DNA of 64,000 nucleotides, taken from contig NZ_VWOJ01000002.1 of NCBI RefSeq assembly GCF_008630495.1, positions 573,001 to 637,000 on the forward strand, in the 5' to 3' direction. The notes below the pieces were generated by a model that was not told the DNA's origin, ran no database searches, and saw nothing but the letters and a program-made list of their open reading frames with translations. The stretch comes from Alkalicaulis satelles. GTDB taxonomy: Bacteria > Pseudomonadota > Alphaproteobacteria > Caulobacterales > Maricaulaceae. Both the position numbers and the translations under genes were made by a program. This document shows, piece after piece, positions 25,186 through 33,377 of the stretch (positions within the stretch are counted from its first letter, which is position 1; each line of letters starts with the position of its first letter).

Positions 25186-25718
25186 CGCGTCAGCGCCTCT
25201 GTGATCGTGCAAGGGATATCGAAGAATGGGCGTTATCCCCGAACGGGGCCATCCCCTCATATCCTTTTTTTCTCAAATGAGAAAAGAGAGGGATCAGTAG
25301 CAAGGCCGGGCGCCAGTGGGGATAAATGCGCCCTCCACACCGGCGCCGCTGATCCACAAGGATGTGGACACTGGTTTTGCCCTGGGGCGGATCATCCGCA
25401 TGGCGGACATTAACCCTTTCTTCACCCTGATTGACAAAGTGTTAACCCGATTTGCCGGGGGCCATGCGCGATCGTGTTCAACACCCTTGGGCAGGACTCT
25501 CAACAAGCGGGCGTCTTCCACAGCCTGTCGGCAAGTTTCGCCAGGCCCGGGCGCCGCCGGGAGGAATGGAGGCAAAGCGGGTCCATCTTGGCTCGCGCCT
25601 GTGCGTAACCGGGCGCTTGTGCACGCCTGGCCACAGGAGATGTTCACAGGCGCGGCGGGCTGGTTTAACGGTTAGGGCTCACCGCCTGCCCGTCCGGCGG
25701 GCGTTCAAGGGACAGGCC
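25186..25718. other. Probable chromosomal origin of replication (oriC)
   Basis: This gene-free 533 bp interval lies between divergent hemE and ppsR, the flanks of the Caulobacter origin. It holds DnaA-box-like 9-mers TTATCCCCG (25233, plus), TTATCCCCA (25317-25325, minus), TGATCCACA (25350-25358, plus, identical to the Caulobacter G-box as I recall it), GTGTCCACA (25363-25371, minus) and the weaker TCTTCCACA (25514). An AT-rich tract lies at 25255-25290. One GANTC (CcrM) site is at 25495. TTAACCC occurs at 25410 and 25442, but no perfect CtrA site TTAA-N7-TTAA was found. Confidence 0.8.
25255..25290. other. AT-rich tract with 18 bp palindrome, candidate unwinding element
   Basis: In a GC-rich region this stretch is strikingly AT-rich. 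It holds a run of seven T and the perfect palindrome TTTTCTCAAATGAGAAAA (25268-25285). It could be the DNA unwinding element of the origin, part of the hemE promoter, or both. DnaA-box-like sequences flank it on both sides. Confidence 0.5.
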
Positions 25719-26585
25719 ATGCCACGCTCCGACCCCCCAGCGGGACTTGTCGACGCCGCAGCGGACGGGCTGCATTTCCATGTCCACATGGTGTCGGATT
25801 CCACCGGCGAGACCCTGATGGGGGTGATGCGCGCCTCGGTGGCCCAGTTCCCCGGCGTGCATCCGATCGAGCATTTGTTCGCCCTGGTGCGCTCACCGCG
25901 ACAGATGGAGCGGGTGCTCTCCCATATCGAGGCCCATCCCGGGGTGGTGATGTACACCCTGGTCAATCAGGACCTGCGGCGCACGCTGGAAGACCGCTGT
26001 GCGGCCCTGTCCGTGCCGGCCGTCGCCGTACTCGATCCCATCGAGGCGACATTATCGGCTTTTCTGGGCGCCCCGGCCCAGGGCAAGGCCGGCGCCCAGC
26101 GCGTGCTGGACGCCGATTATTACCGGCGCATCGAGGCGATGAATTATTCCATGGCCCATGATGACGGCCAGGGCGATGATCTGGCCAGCGCCGATGTGAT
26201 CCTTCTGGGCATCAGCCGCACGTCCAAAACCCCCACCAGCGTGTATCTGGGCAATCGCGGCATCCGCACCGCCAATATCCCGCTCGTGCCTGGCGCGGCC
26301 CTGCCTGAAGGGCTGGAGCGGCTGAAAAAACCGCTCATTGTGGGCCTCACCGCCAGCCCCGAGCGGATCGTGCAGATCCGGCGCAACCGGCTGGTCAATC
26401 TGGGCGAAGAGGCGCCCACCAGCTATGTGGACGCCGAGGCGGTCAAGGATGAGCTCATCCATGCCCGGCGCCTGTTCACCCGCCATGGCTGGCCGTCCAT
26501 TGACGTGACCCGGCGCTCCATCGAGGAGACGGCGGCCAAGGTGATCAATCTGCTCACCGAACATCGCGCGACACTGAAATCATGA
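25719..26585 (+). CDS. ppsR: Pyruvate,water dikinase regulatory protein family (DUF299)
   Basis: The ATG at 25719 after AAGGGACAGGCC gives 288 residues; upstream in-frame sequence lies in the origin. The family acts as an ADP-dependent kinase and Pi-dependent pyrophosphorylase that switches PEP synthase or pyruvate phosphate dikinase off and on. Motifs: FHVHMVSDSTGETL, the P-loop-like GISRTSKTPTSVYL, LGNRGIRTANIPLVPG and the closing IDVTRRSIEETAAKV. This gene lies right of the origin in Caulobacter and Rickettsia too. It overlaps maf by 4 bp (ATGA) and heads the ppsR-maf-aroE-coaE-dnaQ operon. Confidence 0.92.
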   Translation: MPRSDPPAGLVDAAADGLHFHVHMVSDSTGETLMGVMRASVAQFPGVHPIEHLFALVRSPRQMERVLSHIEAHPGVVMYTLVNQDLRRTLEDRCAALSVPAVAVLDPIEATLSAFLGAPAQGKAGAQRVLDADYYRRIEAMNYSMAHDDGQGDDLASADVILLGISRTSKTPTSVYLGNRGIRTANIPLVPGAALPEGLERLKKPLIVGLTASPERIVQIRRNRLVNLGEEAPTSYVDAEAVKDELIHARRLFTRHGWPSIDVTRRSIEETAAKVINLLTEHRATLKS

Positions 26586-27163
26586 CGCTCATTCTGGCAT
26601 CCGGCTCCGCTTCGCGCCGGGCCATTCTCTCTGGCGCGGGGGTGGATTTCGAGGTGCAGGCCTCGGGTGTGGACGAGGATGCACTGAAACGCGGTTTCAC
26701 CGGAACTCCCGGGGCGCTGGCCCAGGCGCTGGCGGACGCCAAGGCGCTGGCTGTCTCAGCGCAAAGGCCGGGCCTGGTGATCGGCGCCGATCAGGTGCTG
26801 GAGTTTGACGGCCGCGCCTATGACAAGGCGCGCGATGATGATGAAGCGCTTGCCCGGCTGAAACTCTGGCGTGGGCGCACCCACTATCTGGCGGGCGGTC
26901 TGACCGCCGCGCGCGAGGGCCAGATTCTCTGGCGTCATGCCAGCCGCTGCGCCCTGACCATGAGACCATGCTCGGACGCGTTTCTGGATTATTATGGCCG
27001 CCAGGCCGGCGAGATCCTGACCAGCACGGTGGGTGGTTACGCCTTCGAGGGCCTGGGGGCGCAATTGTTCGAGGCTGTGGAGGGCGATTATTTCGCCATT
27101 CTGGGCCTGCCGCTTCTGCCTCTCCTGTCATTCCTGCGCACAGAAGGGCTGATCGCCACATGA
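26582..27163 (+). CDS. maf: Maf-family nucleotide pyrophosphatase
   Basis: The 193-residue protein is a Maf/Ham1-fold house-cleaning enzyme that hydrolyses modified or non-canonical nucleoside triphosphates. LILASGSASRRAIL at the N-terminus binds phosphate; GADQVLEFDGRAYDKARD and TSTVGGYAFEGLG carry the acidic and specificity residues. The YceF-like branch, which prefers 7-methyl-GTP, seems closest, but I cannot fix the substrate by eye. It overlaps ppsR and aroE by 4 bp each. Confidence 0.9.
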   Translation: MTLILASGSASRRAILSGAGVDFEVQASGVDEDALKRGFTGTPGALAQALADAKALAVSAQRPGLVIGADQVLEFDGRAYDKARDDDEALARLKLWRGRTHYLAGGLTAAREGQILWRHASRCALTMRPCSDAFLDYYGRQAGEILTSTVGGYAFEGLGAQLFEAVEGDYFAILGLPLLPLLSFLRTEGLIAT

Positions 27164-27984
27164 GCGGGGCGGGTCCACGCGCAGGCGTATGCGGGTGGCC
27201 GGTGGACCATTCGCTGTCGCCCCTGATGATGAGTGCCTGGCTGAAGGCGGCGCGATTGCCCGGAAGTTATGACAAGCTGCCCGTCGCAGCGCATGAATTC
27301 GAGGCGCGGGTGCGGGGCCTGGCCGCCGAGGGCTATGCCGGGCTCAATGTCACCATTCCCCACAAGGAACAGGCATTGGCCCTGGCGGACGAGGCGAGCG
27401 CGGCGGCGATCGCTGTCGGCGCGGCTAATCTTCTGGTGTTCCGGGGCGGGCGGGTTCTCGCCGGCAATACTGATATCGACGGACTGGACGCGGCCCTGGC
27501 CGGAGATGACGGGACGGGACCGGCGGTGCTGATCGGGGCGGGGGGCGCGGCGCGCGCGGCCCTGTGGCGTCTGTCCCGCCAGGATCGGGACATCCGCATT
27601 GTGAACCGAACGATCGTGCGTGCGCGGGCTCTGGCCGAGGCGTTTGGTTTGGACGTTGATATATATGACAAACCTGCCGCGACCGTGCTCAAGGATGCGC
27701 GTCTGATCATCAACGCCACCTCGATGGGCATGAGCGGCCAACCACAGCTGGAGGCGGCGCTGGAGGCGGTTGCGCCTGACGCGCTGGTGTTCGACATGGT
27801 CTATACGCCGCTGGAGACCGGATTGCTGAGACAGGCCAAAGCGCTGGGTCTGCGCACCTCAGACGGACTTGCCATGCTCATCGGCCAGGCCCGGCCGAGT
27901 TTCGAGGCTTTCTTCGGCGCGCCGCCGCCCGACGATGACAGCGTGCGCGCCCTGCTGGAAGCGGCGCTGGAGGCGCGCGCATGA
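27160..27984 (+). CDS. aroE: Shikimate dehydrogenase
   Basis: The 274-residue enzyme reduces 3-dehydroshikimate to shikimate with NADPH in aromatic amino acid synthesis. Motifs: [12 protein letters not shown] (substrate), [11 protein letters not shown] with the catalytic Lys, GNTDIDGL with the catalytic Asp, the nucleotide loop [18 protein letters not shown], and [12 protein letters not shown]. The ATG at 27160 overlaps the maf stop by 4 bp; upstream in-frame residues belong to another frame of maf. Confidence 0.95.
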   Translation: MSGAGPRAGVCGWPVDHSLSPLMMSAWLKAARLPGSYDKLPVAAHEFEARVRGLAAEGYAGLNVTIPHKEQALALADEASAAAIAVGAANLLVFRGGRVLAGNTDIDGLDAALAGDDGTGPAVLIGAGGAARAALWRLSRQDRDIRIVNRTIVRARALAEAFGLDVDIYDKPAATVLKDARLIINATSMGMSGQPQLEAALEAVAPDALVFDMVYTPLETGLLRQAKALGLRTSDGLAMLIGQARPSFEAFFGAPPPDDDSVRALLEAALEARA

Positions 27985-28580
27985 TCATTGTCGGCCTCAC
28001 CGGCTCTATCGGCATGGGCAAGTCCACCACGGCGAAACTCTTCGCCGAGGAAGGCGCCGCCGTGTTTGACGCCGATGCCGCCGTGGCCGCGCTATACGCC
28101 CCCGGCGGCGCGGCTGTTCAGGGGGTTGCGGACGCTTTTCCCGGCTGCGCCAGCGTGGAGACGGGGGTGGACCGCGCCGCGCTGTCCGCCGCTTTGCAGG
28201 CCGATCCGTCCGGGTTCGCCCGGCTGGAGGCCATCGTCCACCCGCTGGTGGAGGCTGAACGCCAGGCGTTTTTCGCCCGCGCGCGGGCCGAGGGCCGGAC
28301 GGTGGTGGTGCTGGACGTGCCGCTATTGTTCGAGACCGGGCAAGAAGACCGGGTCCACACCGTGGTGGTGGTCAGCGCTCCACACGATGTGCAGCGTGAG
28401 CGCGTGCTGTCGCGGCAGGGTATGAGCGAGGCCAAGCTGAAGGCCATACTGGCGCGCCAGATGGATGATTCGCTCAAGCGCGGCCGGGCTGATTTCGTGA
28501 TCGACACCAGCCAGGGGCTCGACGCGGCCCGCCTTCAGGTGCGCGCCGTGATGAATGCGCTGACAGGAGACCAGTCATGA
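27981..28580 (+). CDS. coaE: Dephospho-CoA kinase
   Basis: The 199-residue enzyme phosphorylates dephospho-CoA at the ribose 3' position, the last step of CoA synthesis. The P-loop [17 protein letters not shown] is at the N-terminus, followed by [30 protein letters not shown] and [20 protein letters not shown] (lid). Length and motif order are normal. It overlaps aroE and dnaQ by 4 bp each, continuing the translationally coupled series. Confidence 0.95.
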   Translation: MIIVGLTGSIGMGKSTTAKLFAEEGAAVFDADAAVAALYAPGGAAVQGVADAFPGCASVETGVDRAALSAALQADPSGFARLEAIVHPLVEAERQAFFARARAEGRTVVVLDVPLLFETGQEDRVHTVVVVSAPHDVQRERVLSRQGMSEAKLKAILARQMDDSLKRGRADFVIDTSQGLDAARLQVRAVMNALTGDQS

Positions 28581-29278
28581 GCCAGCGTCAGGTCGTATTC
28601 GATACCGAGACCACCGGCCTCTATCATGATCAGGGCGACAGGATCACCGAGATCGGTTGTGTGGAGCTGATCGGCATGACCCCCACGGGCCGGGATCTGC
28701 GCCTTCTGGTCAATCCTGAGCGCGATGTGGACGCCGAGGCGGTGCGCATCACCGGCCTGACCAACGAGATGCTCAAAGACCAGCCGGTCTTCGCGCAGAT
28801 AGCCGACCAGGTCATTGATTTTTTTGAAGATAGCGAGATCATCGCCCATAATGCGGGCTTCGATATGGGTTTTATCAATATGGAGCTGGAGCGCTGCGGG
28901 CGCGAACCCATTGCGCCTTCTCGCTTTATCGACAGCGCGGCGCTGGCGCGGGAGAAATTCCCCGGCGCGCCGGCCAGCCTGGATGCGCTGTGCAAGCGGT
29001 TTGATATCTCGCTGGAGAGCCGCACCAAGCACGGCGCCCTGATCGACGCCTATCTGCTGGCCGAGGTCTGGCTGGAGCTGCATGGCGGGCGTGAACAGGC
29101 GCTGGGCCTGCTGGGCGAGGACCGGGCCGCCACTTCGGTCAGCTTCCCCGCACGTCCGCCGCGTCCCACCCCCCTGGAAACCCGGATCAGCCCAGCCGAG
29201 GCCGAAGCCCACGCCGCTTTCATCGCCGGGCTGGATGACAGCATCTGGGCGAAACTCGATGGCCGGACAGGGGGTTAG
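28577..29278 (+). CDS. dnaQ: DNA polymerase III epsilon subunit (proofreading exonuclease)
   Basis: The 233-residue protein is the 3'-5' exonuclease of the replicase. Exo[10 protein letters not shown], Exo[14 protein letters not shown] and Exo[16 protein letters not shown] with catalytic Asp/Glu/His are complete. The C-terminal 50 residues are Pro-rich and would contact the alpha subunit. It closes the five-gene operon; its stop overlaps by 4 bp the stop of the convergent TPR gene. secB, its usual neighbour in many alphaproteobacteria, is left of the origin in this genome. Confidence 0.95.
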   Translation: MSQRQVVFDTETTGLYHDQGDRITEIGCVELIGMTPTGRDLRLLVNPERDVDAEAVRITGLTNEMLKDQPVFAQIADQVIDFFEDSEIIAHNAGFDMGFINMELERCGREPIAPSRFIDSAALAREKFPGAPASLDALCKRFDISLESRTKHGALIDAYLLAEVWLELHGGREQALGLLGEDRAATSVSFPARPPRPTPLETRISPAEAEAHAAFIAGLDDSIWAKLDGRTGG

Positions 29279-29943
29279 TTGCGCTCCGGGATCTGGCCGG
29301 TGCGCCGGGCTTCATTGAGCCGGCCGCGCAGCACCAGAAGCTCGATATTCTCCGGATCGGCGCTGAGCGCCGTGGCGATATCATCGGCGGCGGCATCAAA
29401 CGCGCCCTGCTCCAGACGCGCCGCCGCGCGCACGCCCAGCGCGCCCGGTTCGCCCGGATTGATATCCAGCGCGGCGTCAGCCGCGGCCACGGCCCCGTCA
29501 AGATCGCCGCGCGCATAGGCGGCGTCGGCGAGCCCGCGGGCCAGGCCCGCATCTGAAGGGGCGAAATCCAGCCCGCGCGCAAATGCGCCGGCGGCTTCAT
29601 CGAACTGACGCGCATATAAAAAGGCGTCTCCGGCCTGGCCGAACATGATGGCCCGGCTCATATCACTGGCCTGGGTCGCGCCTTCGGCATTGGCGCGCAG
29701 GCGCGCGGCGCCGGTGGCGGACCAGCCTTGCGCGATCTGGGCCAGGCTGGCGCAGTGCTCGGCCGGCCAGCCTCCGCCCTGGGCGCGCCAGATCATGGCG
29801 TCCTCATAGGCCTCCTCCGCATTGGCGGAGACCTGGTCGAGGCAGGCGCGGTAACGCTCCTGGGTCATATCAGCGTGCGCCGCGCCGGCGAGCGCTGTTG
29901 TCAGGGCGCAGGACAGGACGAGGGCGGTAGCGGTGCGCGCCAT
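29275..29943 (-). CDS. Exported tetratricopeptide-repeat protein
   Basis: The ATG at 29943 gives 222 residues with a clear signal peptide (LVLSCALTTALAGAAHADMT). The mature protein has two Cys residues and TPR-like helices from about residue 95, seen as AIMFGQAGDAFLYARQFDEA, AGLARGLADAAYARGDLDGA and GALGVRAAARLEQGAFDAA. It is probably a periplasmic protein-protein interaction module; no partner is obvious. It is divergent from the epimerase-like gene and convergent with dnaQ. Confidence 0.75.
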   Translation of the reverse strand: MARTATALVLSCALTTALAGAAHADMTQERYRACLDQVSANAEEAYEDAMIWRAQGGGWPAEHCASLAQIAQGWSATGAARLRANAEGATQASDMSRAIMFGQAGDAFLYARQFDEAAGAFARGLDFAPSDAGLARGLADAAYARGDLDGAVAAADAALDINPGEPGALGVRAAARLEQGAFDAAADDIATALSADPENIELLVLRGRLNEARRTGQIPERN

Positions 29944-30003
29944 GGCGGGCTCCTCAAGGCTGTGGCTTGATTTTAAGGCTAACCGCAAACAGAAGGATTA
30001 GCC

Positions 30004-30867
30004 ATGACATCTGCCCGATCATGCCTGCTCATCGGTTATGGCTATGTCGCGCGCGCCACAGCCCGGCGCCTGCGTGAAGCGGGCTGGCAGGTGAGCGCCA
30101 CCGTGCGCTCCCAGACATCGGAAGCTGCGGTGAGGGCCGATGACGTGGCGGTGGTGCGCGCTGATTTGGCCACGATGGAGGGCGCAGCAGCGCTGCGCGC
30201 GGCGGTGTCAGCCCATGACGCGGCCATCTCCAGCGTGCCGCCGGGGATGAGCGGCGATCCGGTGCTCAAGGCGCTGGAGGACATGGATACGGGCCAGACC
30301 TGGCTCGGCTATCTCTCCACCACTGGCGTCTATGGCGACCGCCAGGGCGGATGGTCGTTCGAGTGGGACGCGCTCAATCCCGGCCCGGCGCGATCGCGCG
30401 CAAGGGCTGAGGCGGATCTGGCCTGGCAGGCGCGGGGCGCGCGCGTTTTCCGGCTGGGCGGAATTTACGGACCGGGCCGCAGCGCGATTGACCGCATCCG
30501 GGAAGGCGGGGCCATCGCCTGGATCAAGCCCGGTCAGGTGTTCGGGCGCATCCATGTGGACGATATCGCCTCGGCCCTGGTGCTGGCGATGGACCGGCCG
30601 TCGGCGCACGGCGTGTTCAACCTGGTCGATGACTGGCCGTCGGATCAGGCGGAGGTGTTGTGGGGCGCCGCCGATATGCTGGGCGCGGCGCCGCCTCAGG
30701 AACGCACGTTCGATCCCGGCGAGGCGAGCCCCATGCTCGCCAGCTTTTTCAGTGAGTGCCGGCGGGTCTCCAACGCCCGAGCCAAGGCGGCTTTGGGCTG
30801 GCGCCCGGCCTATCCGCACTGGCGGGACGGTTTGAAGGCGATTTTGGTCTCAGAAAATATCAATTAA
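30004..30867 (+). CDS. NAD(P)-dependent epimerase/dehydratase-like protein (YeeZ-like)
   Basis: The 287-residue protein has an N-terminal Rossmann fold with GYGYVARATARRLREAGW as dinucleotide loop. The YxxxK region is altered: LSTTGVYGDRQGGW supplies a Tyr, but the usual Lys three residues later is not present, as in the YeeZ-type branch of the extended SDR family. FRLGGIYGPGRSAIDRI and HVDDIASALVLAM are typical. Substrate is unknown. It is transcribed toward parB. Confidence 0.8.
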   Translation: MTSARSCLLIGYGYVARATARRLREAGWQVSATVRSQTSEAAVRADDVAVVRADLATMEGAAALRAAVSAHDAAISSVPPGMSGDPVLKALEDMDTGQTWLGYLSTTGVYGDRQGGWSFEWDALNPGPARSRARAEADLAWQARGARVFRLGGIYGPGRSAIDRIREGGAIAWIKPGQVFGRIHVDDIASALVLAMDRPSAHGVFNLVDDWPSDQAEVLWGAADMLGAAPPQERTFDPGEASPMLASFFSECRRVSNARAKAALGWRPAYPHWRDGLKAILVSENIN

Positions 30868-30976
30868 ATCAAACACCTGAACGAGCGTTTTAAAAAATTG
30901 CGATTTTCAGCGCCCAGGGCGTATCTGGGTAGGGCCAATGCAATTTCAGCGCCTCTGAGAGCCGCAACTCTTGGGC

Positions 30977-31915
30977 TCAGTAAGCTCCTGACATCGCGCT
31001 TGAGGTGAGCCGGCGGCAAACCTCGTCCAGCTGTTCGAGGGAGGAGAAGCTGATGCGGACCTCGCCGCTCTCTCCGTCATGGCGGATGGCCACTGAAAGG
31101 CCCAGCCGTTCGGAGAGGTCGGCTTCCAGCGCCCTTGTGTCGGGATCGCTCTGTTGCGATTTGCGCTCGGGTGCGGACCGGCCTGCGCCGGTCTTCCCCG
31201 CAGCCTGGCGCGCCAGCTGTTCCGCCGCGCGCACTGACAGGCCCCCATCCACGATCTGGCGGGCGAGGGCTTCGGGATCATCGCTGGCGGCCACGGCCCG
31301 GGCGTGCCCGGCGGTCAGGGCGCCGCTCTCCAGCATGGAGAGCACGCCTGAAGGCAGGGCGAGGAGCCTGAGCATATTGGCCACATGGGCGCGCGACTTG
31401 CCGATGGCCTTGGCCACATCTTCCTGGGTATGGCCGAAGCGCTCCACCAGCTGGCTCAAGGCCCGTGCTTCTTCTACGGGATTGAGATCGGCGCGCTGGA
31501 CGTTCTCGACAATGGCGATTTCCATTGTCTCGCGGTCGGTTAGCTCGCGAATGACAACCGGCACATCATGCAGGCCGGCCCGTTGCGCCGCGCGCCAGCG
31601 CCGCTCGCCAGCCACGATCTGGTAGCGCTCTGGATCCCCGGGCAGGGGCCGCACCAGAATGGGCTGTAACAGGCCCTGGCCGGAAATGCTCTGGGCCAGC
31701 GCGTCCAGCTCGGCCTCGTCAAAGCGCTTGCGCGGCTGGTCGGGATTGGGGCTCAACACCGCCACGGGCAGGGTGCGCGCGCCGCCTGTTCCGGTGCGGG
31801 CAGGGGCGTCAGGCGCATCGGAGCGCAGGGCTTCAGCCTCTTCGCCCTCGCCCAGCAAGGCGGACAGGCCCCGGCCGAGGCCGCGGCTGCGCGGGCGGTC
31901 TTCAGCCCCGCTCAT
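30977..31915 (-). CDS. parB: Chromosome-partitioning protein ParB
   Basis: The 312-residue protein is a parS-binding CTPase that loads onto DNA as a sliding clamp for origin segregation. The CTP-binding N-terminal domain has PNPDQPRKRF, GLLQPILVRP and GERRWRAAQRAGL; the helix-turn-helix is QEDVAKAIGKSRAHVANML; the C-terminal dimer domain begins near DTRALEADLSERLGL. It overlaps parA by 4 bp. Three perfect parS sites lie 1.4-3.9 kb upstream in the same operon. Confidence 0.96.
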   Translation of the reverse strand: MSGAEDRPRSRGLGRGLSALLGEGEEAEALRSDAPDAPARTGTGGARTLPVAVLSPNPDQPRKRFDEAELDALAQSISGQGLLQPILVRPLPGDPERYQIVAGERRWRAAQRAGLHDVPVVIRELTDRETMEIAIVENVQRADLNPVEEARALSQLVERFGHTQEDVAKAIGKSRAHVANMLRLLALPSGVLSMLESGALTAGHARAVAASDDPEALARQIVDGGLSVRAAEQLARQAAGKTGAGRSAPERKSQQSDPDTRALEADLSERLGLSVAIRHDGESGEVRISFSSLEQLDEVCRRLTSSAMSGAY

Positions 31916-32745
31916 GCCGGCGCCAGCGCGTCAGCGGCGCGCCGCTCCTGACGGACCAGTTCCTTGGCCAGGCCCAGATAGGCCTTGGAGCCCGAGCATT
32001 CGAGATCATAGAGCAAGACCGGCTTGCCAAAGCTCGGCGCCTCGGAGACCCGCACATTGCGCGGTATGACCGTGTCATAGACCTTGTCGCCGAAGTGATC
32101 GCGCACATCGGCGGCCACCTGGGCGGAGAGGTTATTGCGCTTGTCATACATGGTCAGGACAACACCTTGAATATCAAGGGTTTTGTTGAGATTGCCCCGG
32201 ACCAGTTCGATGGTGCGCATGAGCTGGGTCAGACCCTCCAGCGCAAAGAACTCGCATTGCAGCGGCACCAGCACCGAATCCGAGGCGGTCATGGCGTTGA
32301 CGGTCAGGAGATTGAGCGAGGGCGGGCAGTCGATGAGCACATAATCGCAGCGCTGGCCCTTGGCCGACAGCGCCCGGCGGAAGCGGTCAATCGCATGGCG
32401 CAGGCGGTAGGACCGCCGCGGCGCATTGGACAGCTCGATCTCGGCGCCGGACAGATCGGCGTCCGACGGGATCAGGGCCAGGCCCGGTACACTGGTGTCG
32501 ATCAGCGCCTCTTCCATGGGCTGCTCGGCGACGATCACGTCATAGGACGTGGCCCGGCGCTGGGCGCGCGAGACGCCGAGCCCGGTGGAGGCATTGCCCT
32601 GGGGGTCGAGATCGAGCACCACCACGCGCTGGCCGATGGCGGCGAGCGCGGTGGCCAGATTGATGGCGGTGGTGGTCTTGCCCACGCCCCCCTTCTGGTT
32701 GGCGATGGCTATGACTTTCGGCGGCGCGGCGCGGTCATCTGACAA
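31912..32745 (-). CDS. parA: Chromosome-partitioning ATPase ParA
   Basis: The 277-residue Walker-type ATPase forms the DNA-bound gradient that pulls ParB-parS complexes. The deviant Walker A is ANQKGGVGKTTTAINLA, followed by VVLDLDPQGNASTGLG, DYVLIDCPPSLNLLTVNAM and LTMYDKRNNLSAQV. The start overlaps the end of rsmG by 37 bp; the next downstream Met lies past the P-loop, so this start must be used. The gene order rsmG-parA-parB is widely conserved. Confidence 0.96.
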   Translation of the reverse strand: MSDDRAAPPKVIAIANQKGGVGKTTTAINLATALAAIGQRVVVLDLDPQGNASTGLGVSRAQRRATSYDVIVAEQPMEEALIDTSVPGLALIPSDADLSGAEIELSNAPRRSYRLRHAIDRFRRALSAKGQRCDYVLIDCPPSLNLLTVNAMTASDSVLVPLQCEFFALEGLTQLMRTIELVRGNLNKTLDIQGVVLTMYDKRNNLSAQVAADVRDHFGDKVYDTVIPRNVRVSEAPSFGKPVLLYDLECSGSKAYLGLAKELVRQERRAADALAPA

Positions 32746-33374
32746 GGGACGAGCTCCGTGATGGACAGGATGGCGGCCTCCGGAGACGTACGGCTCGGTA
32801 TGACCTCGGCCTCAAAGGTCCAGCTTTTCCGCGCCCGGGTCAATTCCTCACGATAGCGGGCGCCCTTGGGAAGCAGGGCGCGCGCCCCCTTTTCCACAAA
32901 AGGATGCACATATCCCAGCAAAACCTCCAAAGGCGCCATGGCGCGGGCGGTCACAATGTCGACTTCAGGCACAGGATGAAGTGTTTCCACCCGCTGGGCC
33001 AGGACAGTGACCGGCGCGCCGGTGGCGGCAGCGACGGCCTTGAGGAATTGGGCTTTCTTCTGGATGGATTCCACCAGCCAGACATGGGCGCCGGGCAGGC
33101 CGGACTGCATCAGGGCGTAAGCAATGGCCAGGCCCGGAAATCCTGCCCCCGCGCCCAGATCGGCCCAGCGCGCGGCCCGGGGGGCCAGGGCATGGATCTG
33201 CCAGCTGTCCAGCGCATGACGGAACCAGAAATCCTCCAGCGTGGACCGGCCCACCAGATTGGTGTGAGCATTGGTCTCTTCCAGCATATCACGCCAACGC
33301 TCGAACCGGGCGAGTGTTTCACGTGAAACACCGGTCTCGGTCTGGAAGGCCGCCGCGTCAAACCCGTCACTCAT
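32709..33374 (-). CDS. rsmG: 16S rRNA (guanine-N7) methyltransferase RsmG
   Basis: The 221-residue enzyme methylates G527 of 16S rRNA (E. coli numbering). The SAM-binding motif WADLGAGAGFPGLAIAY and the following HVWLVESIQKKAQFL are typical; ARAMAPLEVLLGY is also conserved. Residues 16-20 (VSRET) are encoded by a perfect parS site. The C-terminus overlaps parA by 37 bp. mnmG lies 3 bp upstream. Confidence 0.94.
   Translation of the reverse strand: MSDGFDAAAFQTETGVSRETLARFERWRDMLEETNAHTNLVGRSTLEDFWFRHALDSWQIHALAPRAARWADLGAGAGFPGLAIAYALMQSGLPGAHVWLVESIQKKAQFLKAVAAATGAPVTVLAQRVETLHPVPEVDIVTARAMAPLEVLLGYVHPFVEKGARALLPKGARYREELTRARKSWTFEAEVIPSRTSPEAAILSITELVPCQMTAPRRRKS
33315..33330. other. parS site 1 (inside rsmG)
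   Basis: TGTTTCACGTGAAACA is a perfect 16 bp palindrome identical to the conserved parS core. It is read in rsmG as Val-Ser-Arg-Glu-Thr with codons GTT TCA CGT GAA ACA, unusual in this GC-rich genome. It lies about 7.9 kb from the probable origin. Confidence 0.95.
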
Positions 33375-33377
33375 GGC

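Noticed and set aside
25400-25680. CtrA binding sites in the origin
   Set aside because: TTAACCC half-sites at 25410 and 25442 and TTTAACGGTTAG near 25665 do not have the TTAA-N7-TTAA spacing, so I did not annotate them.
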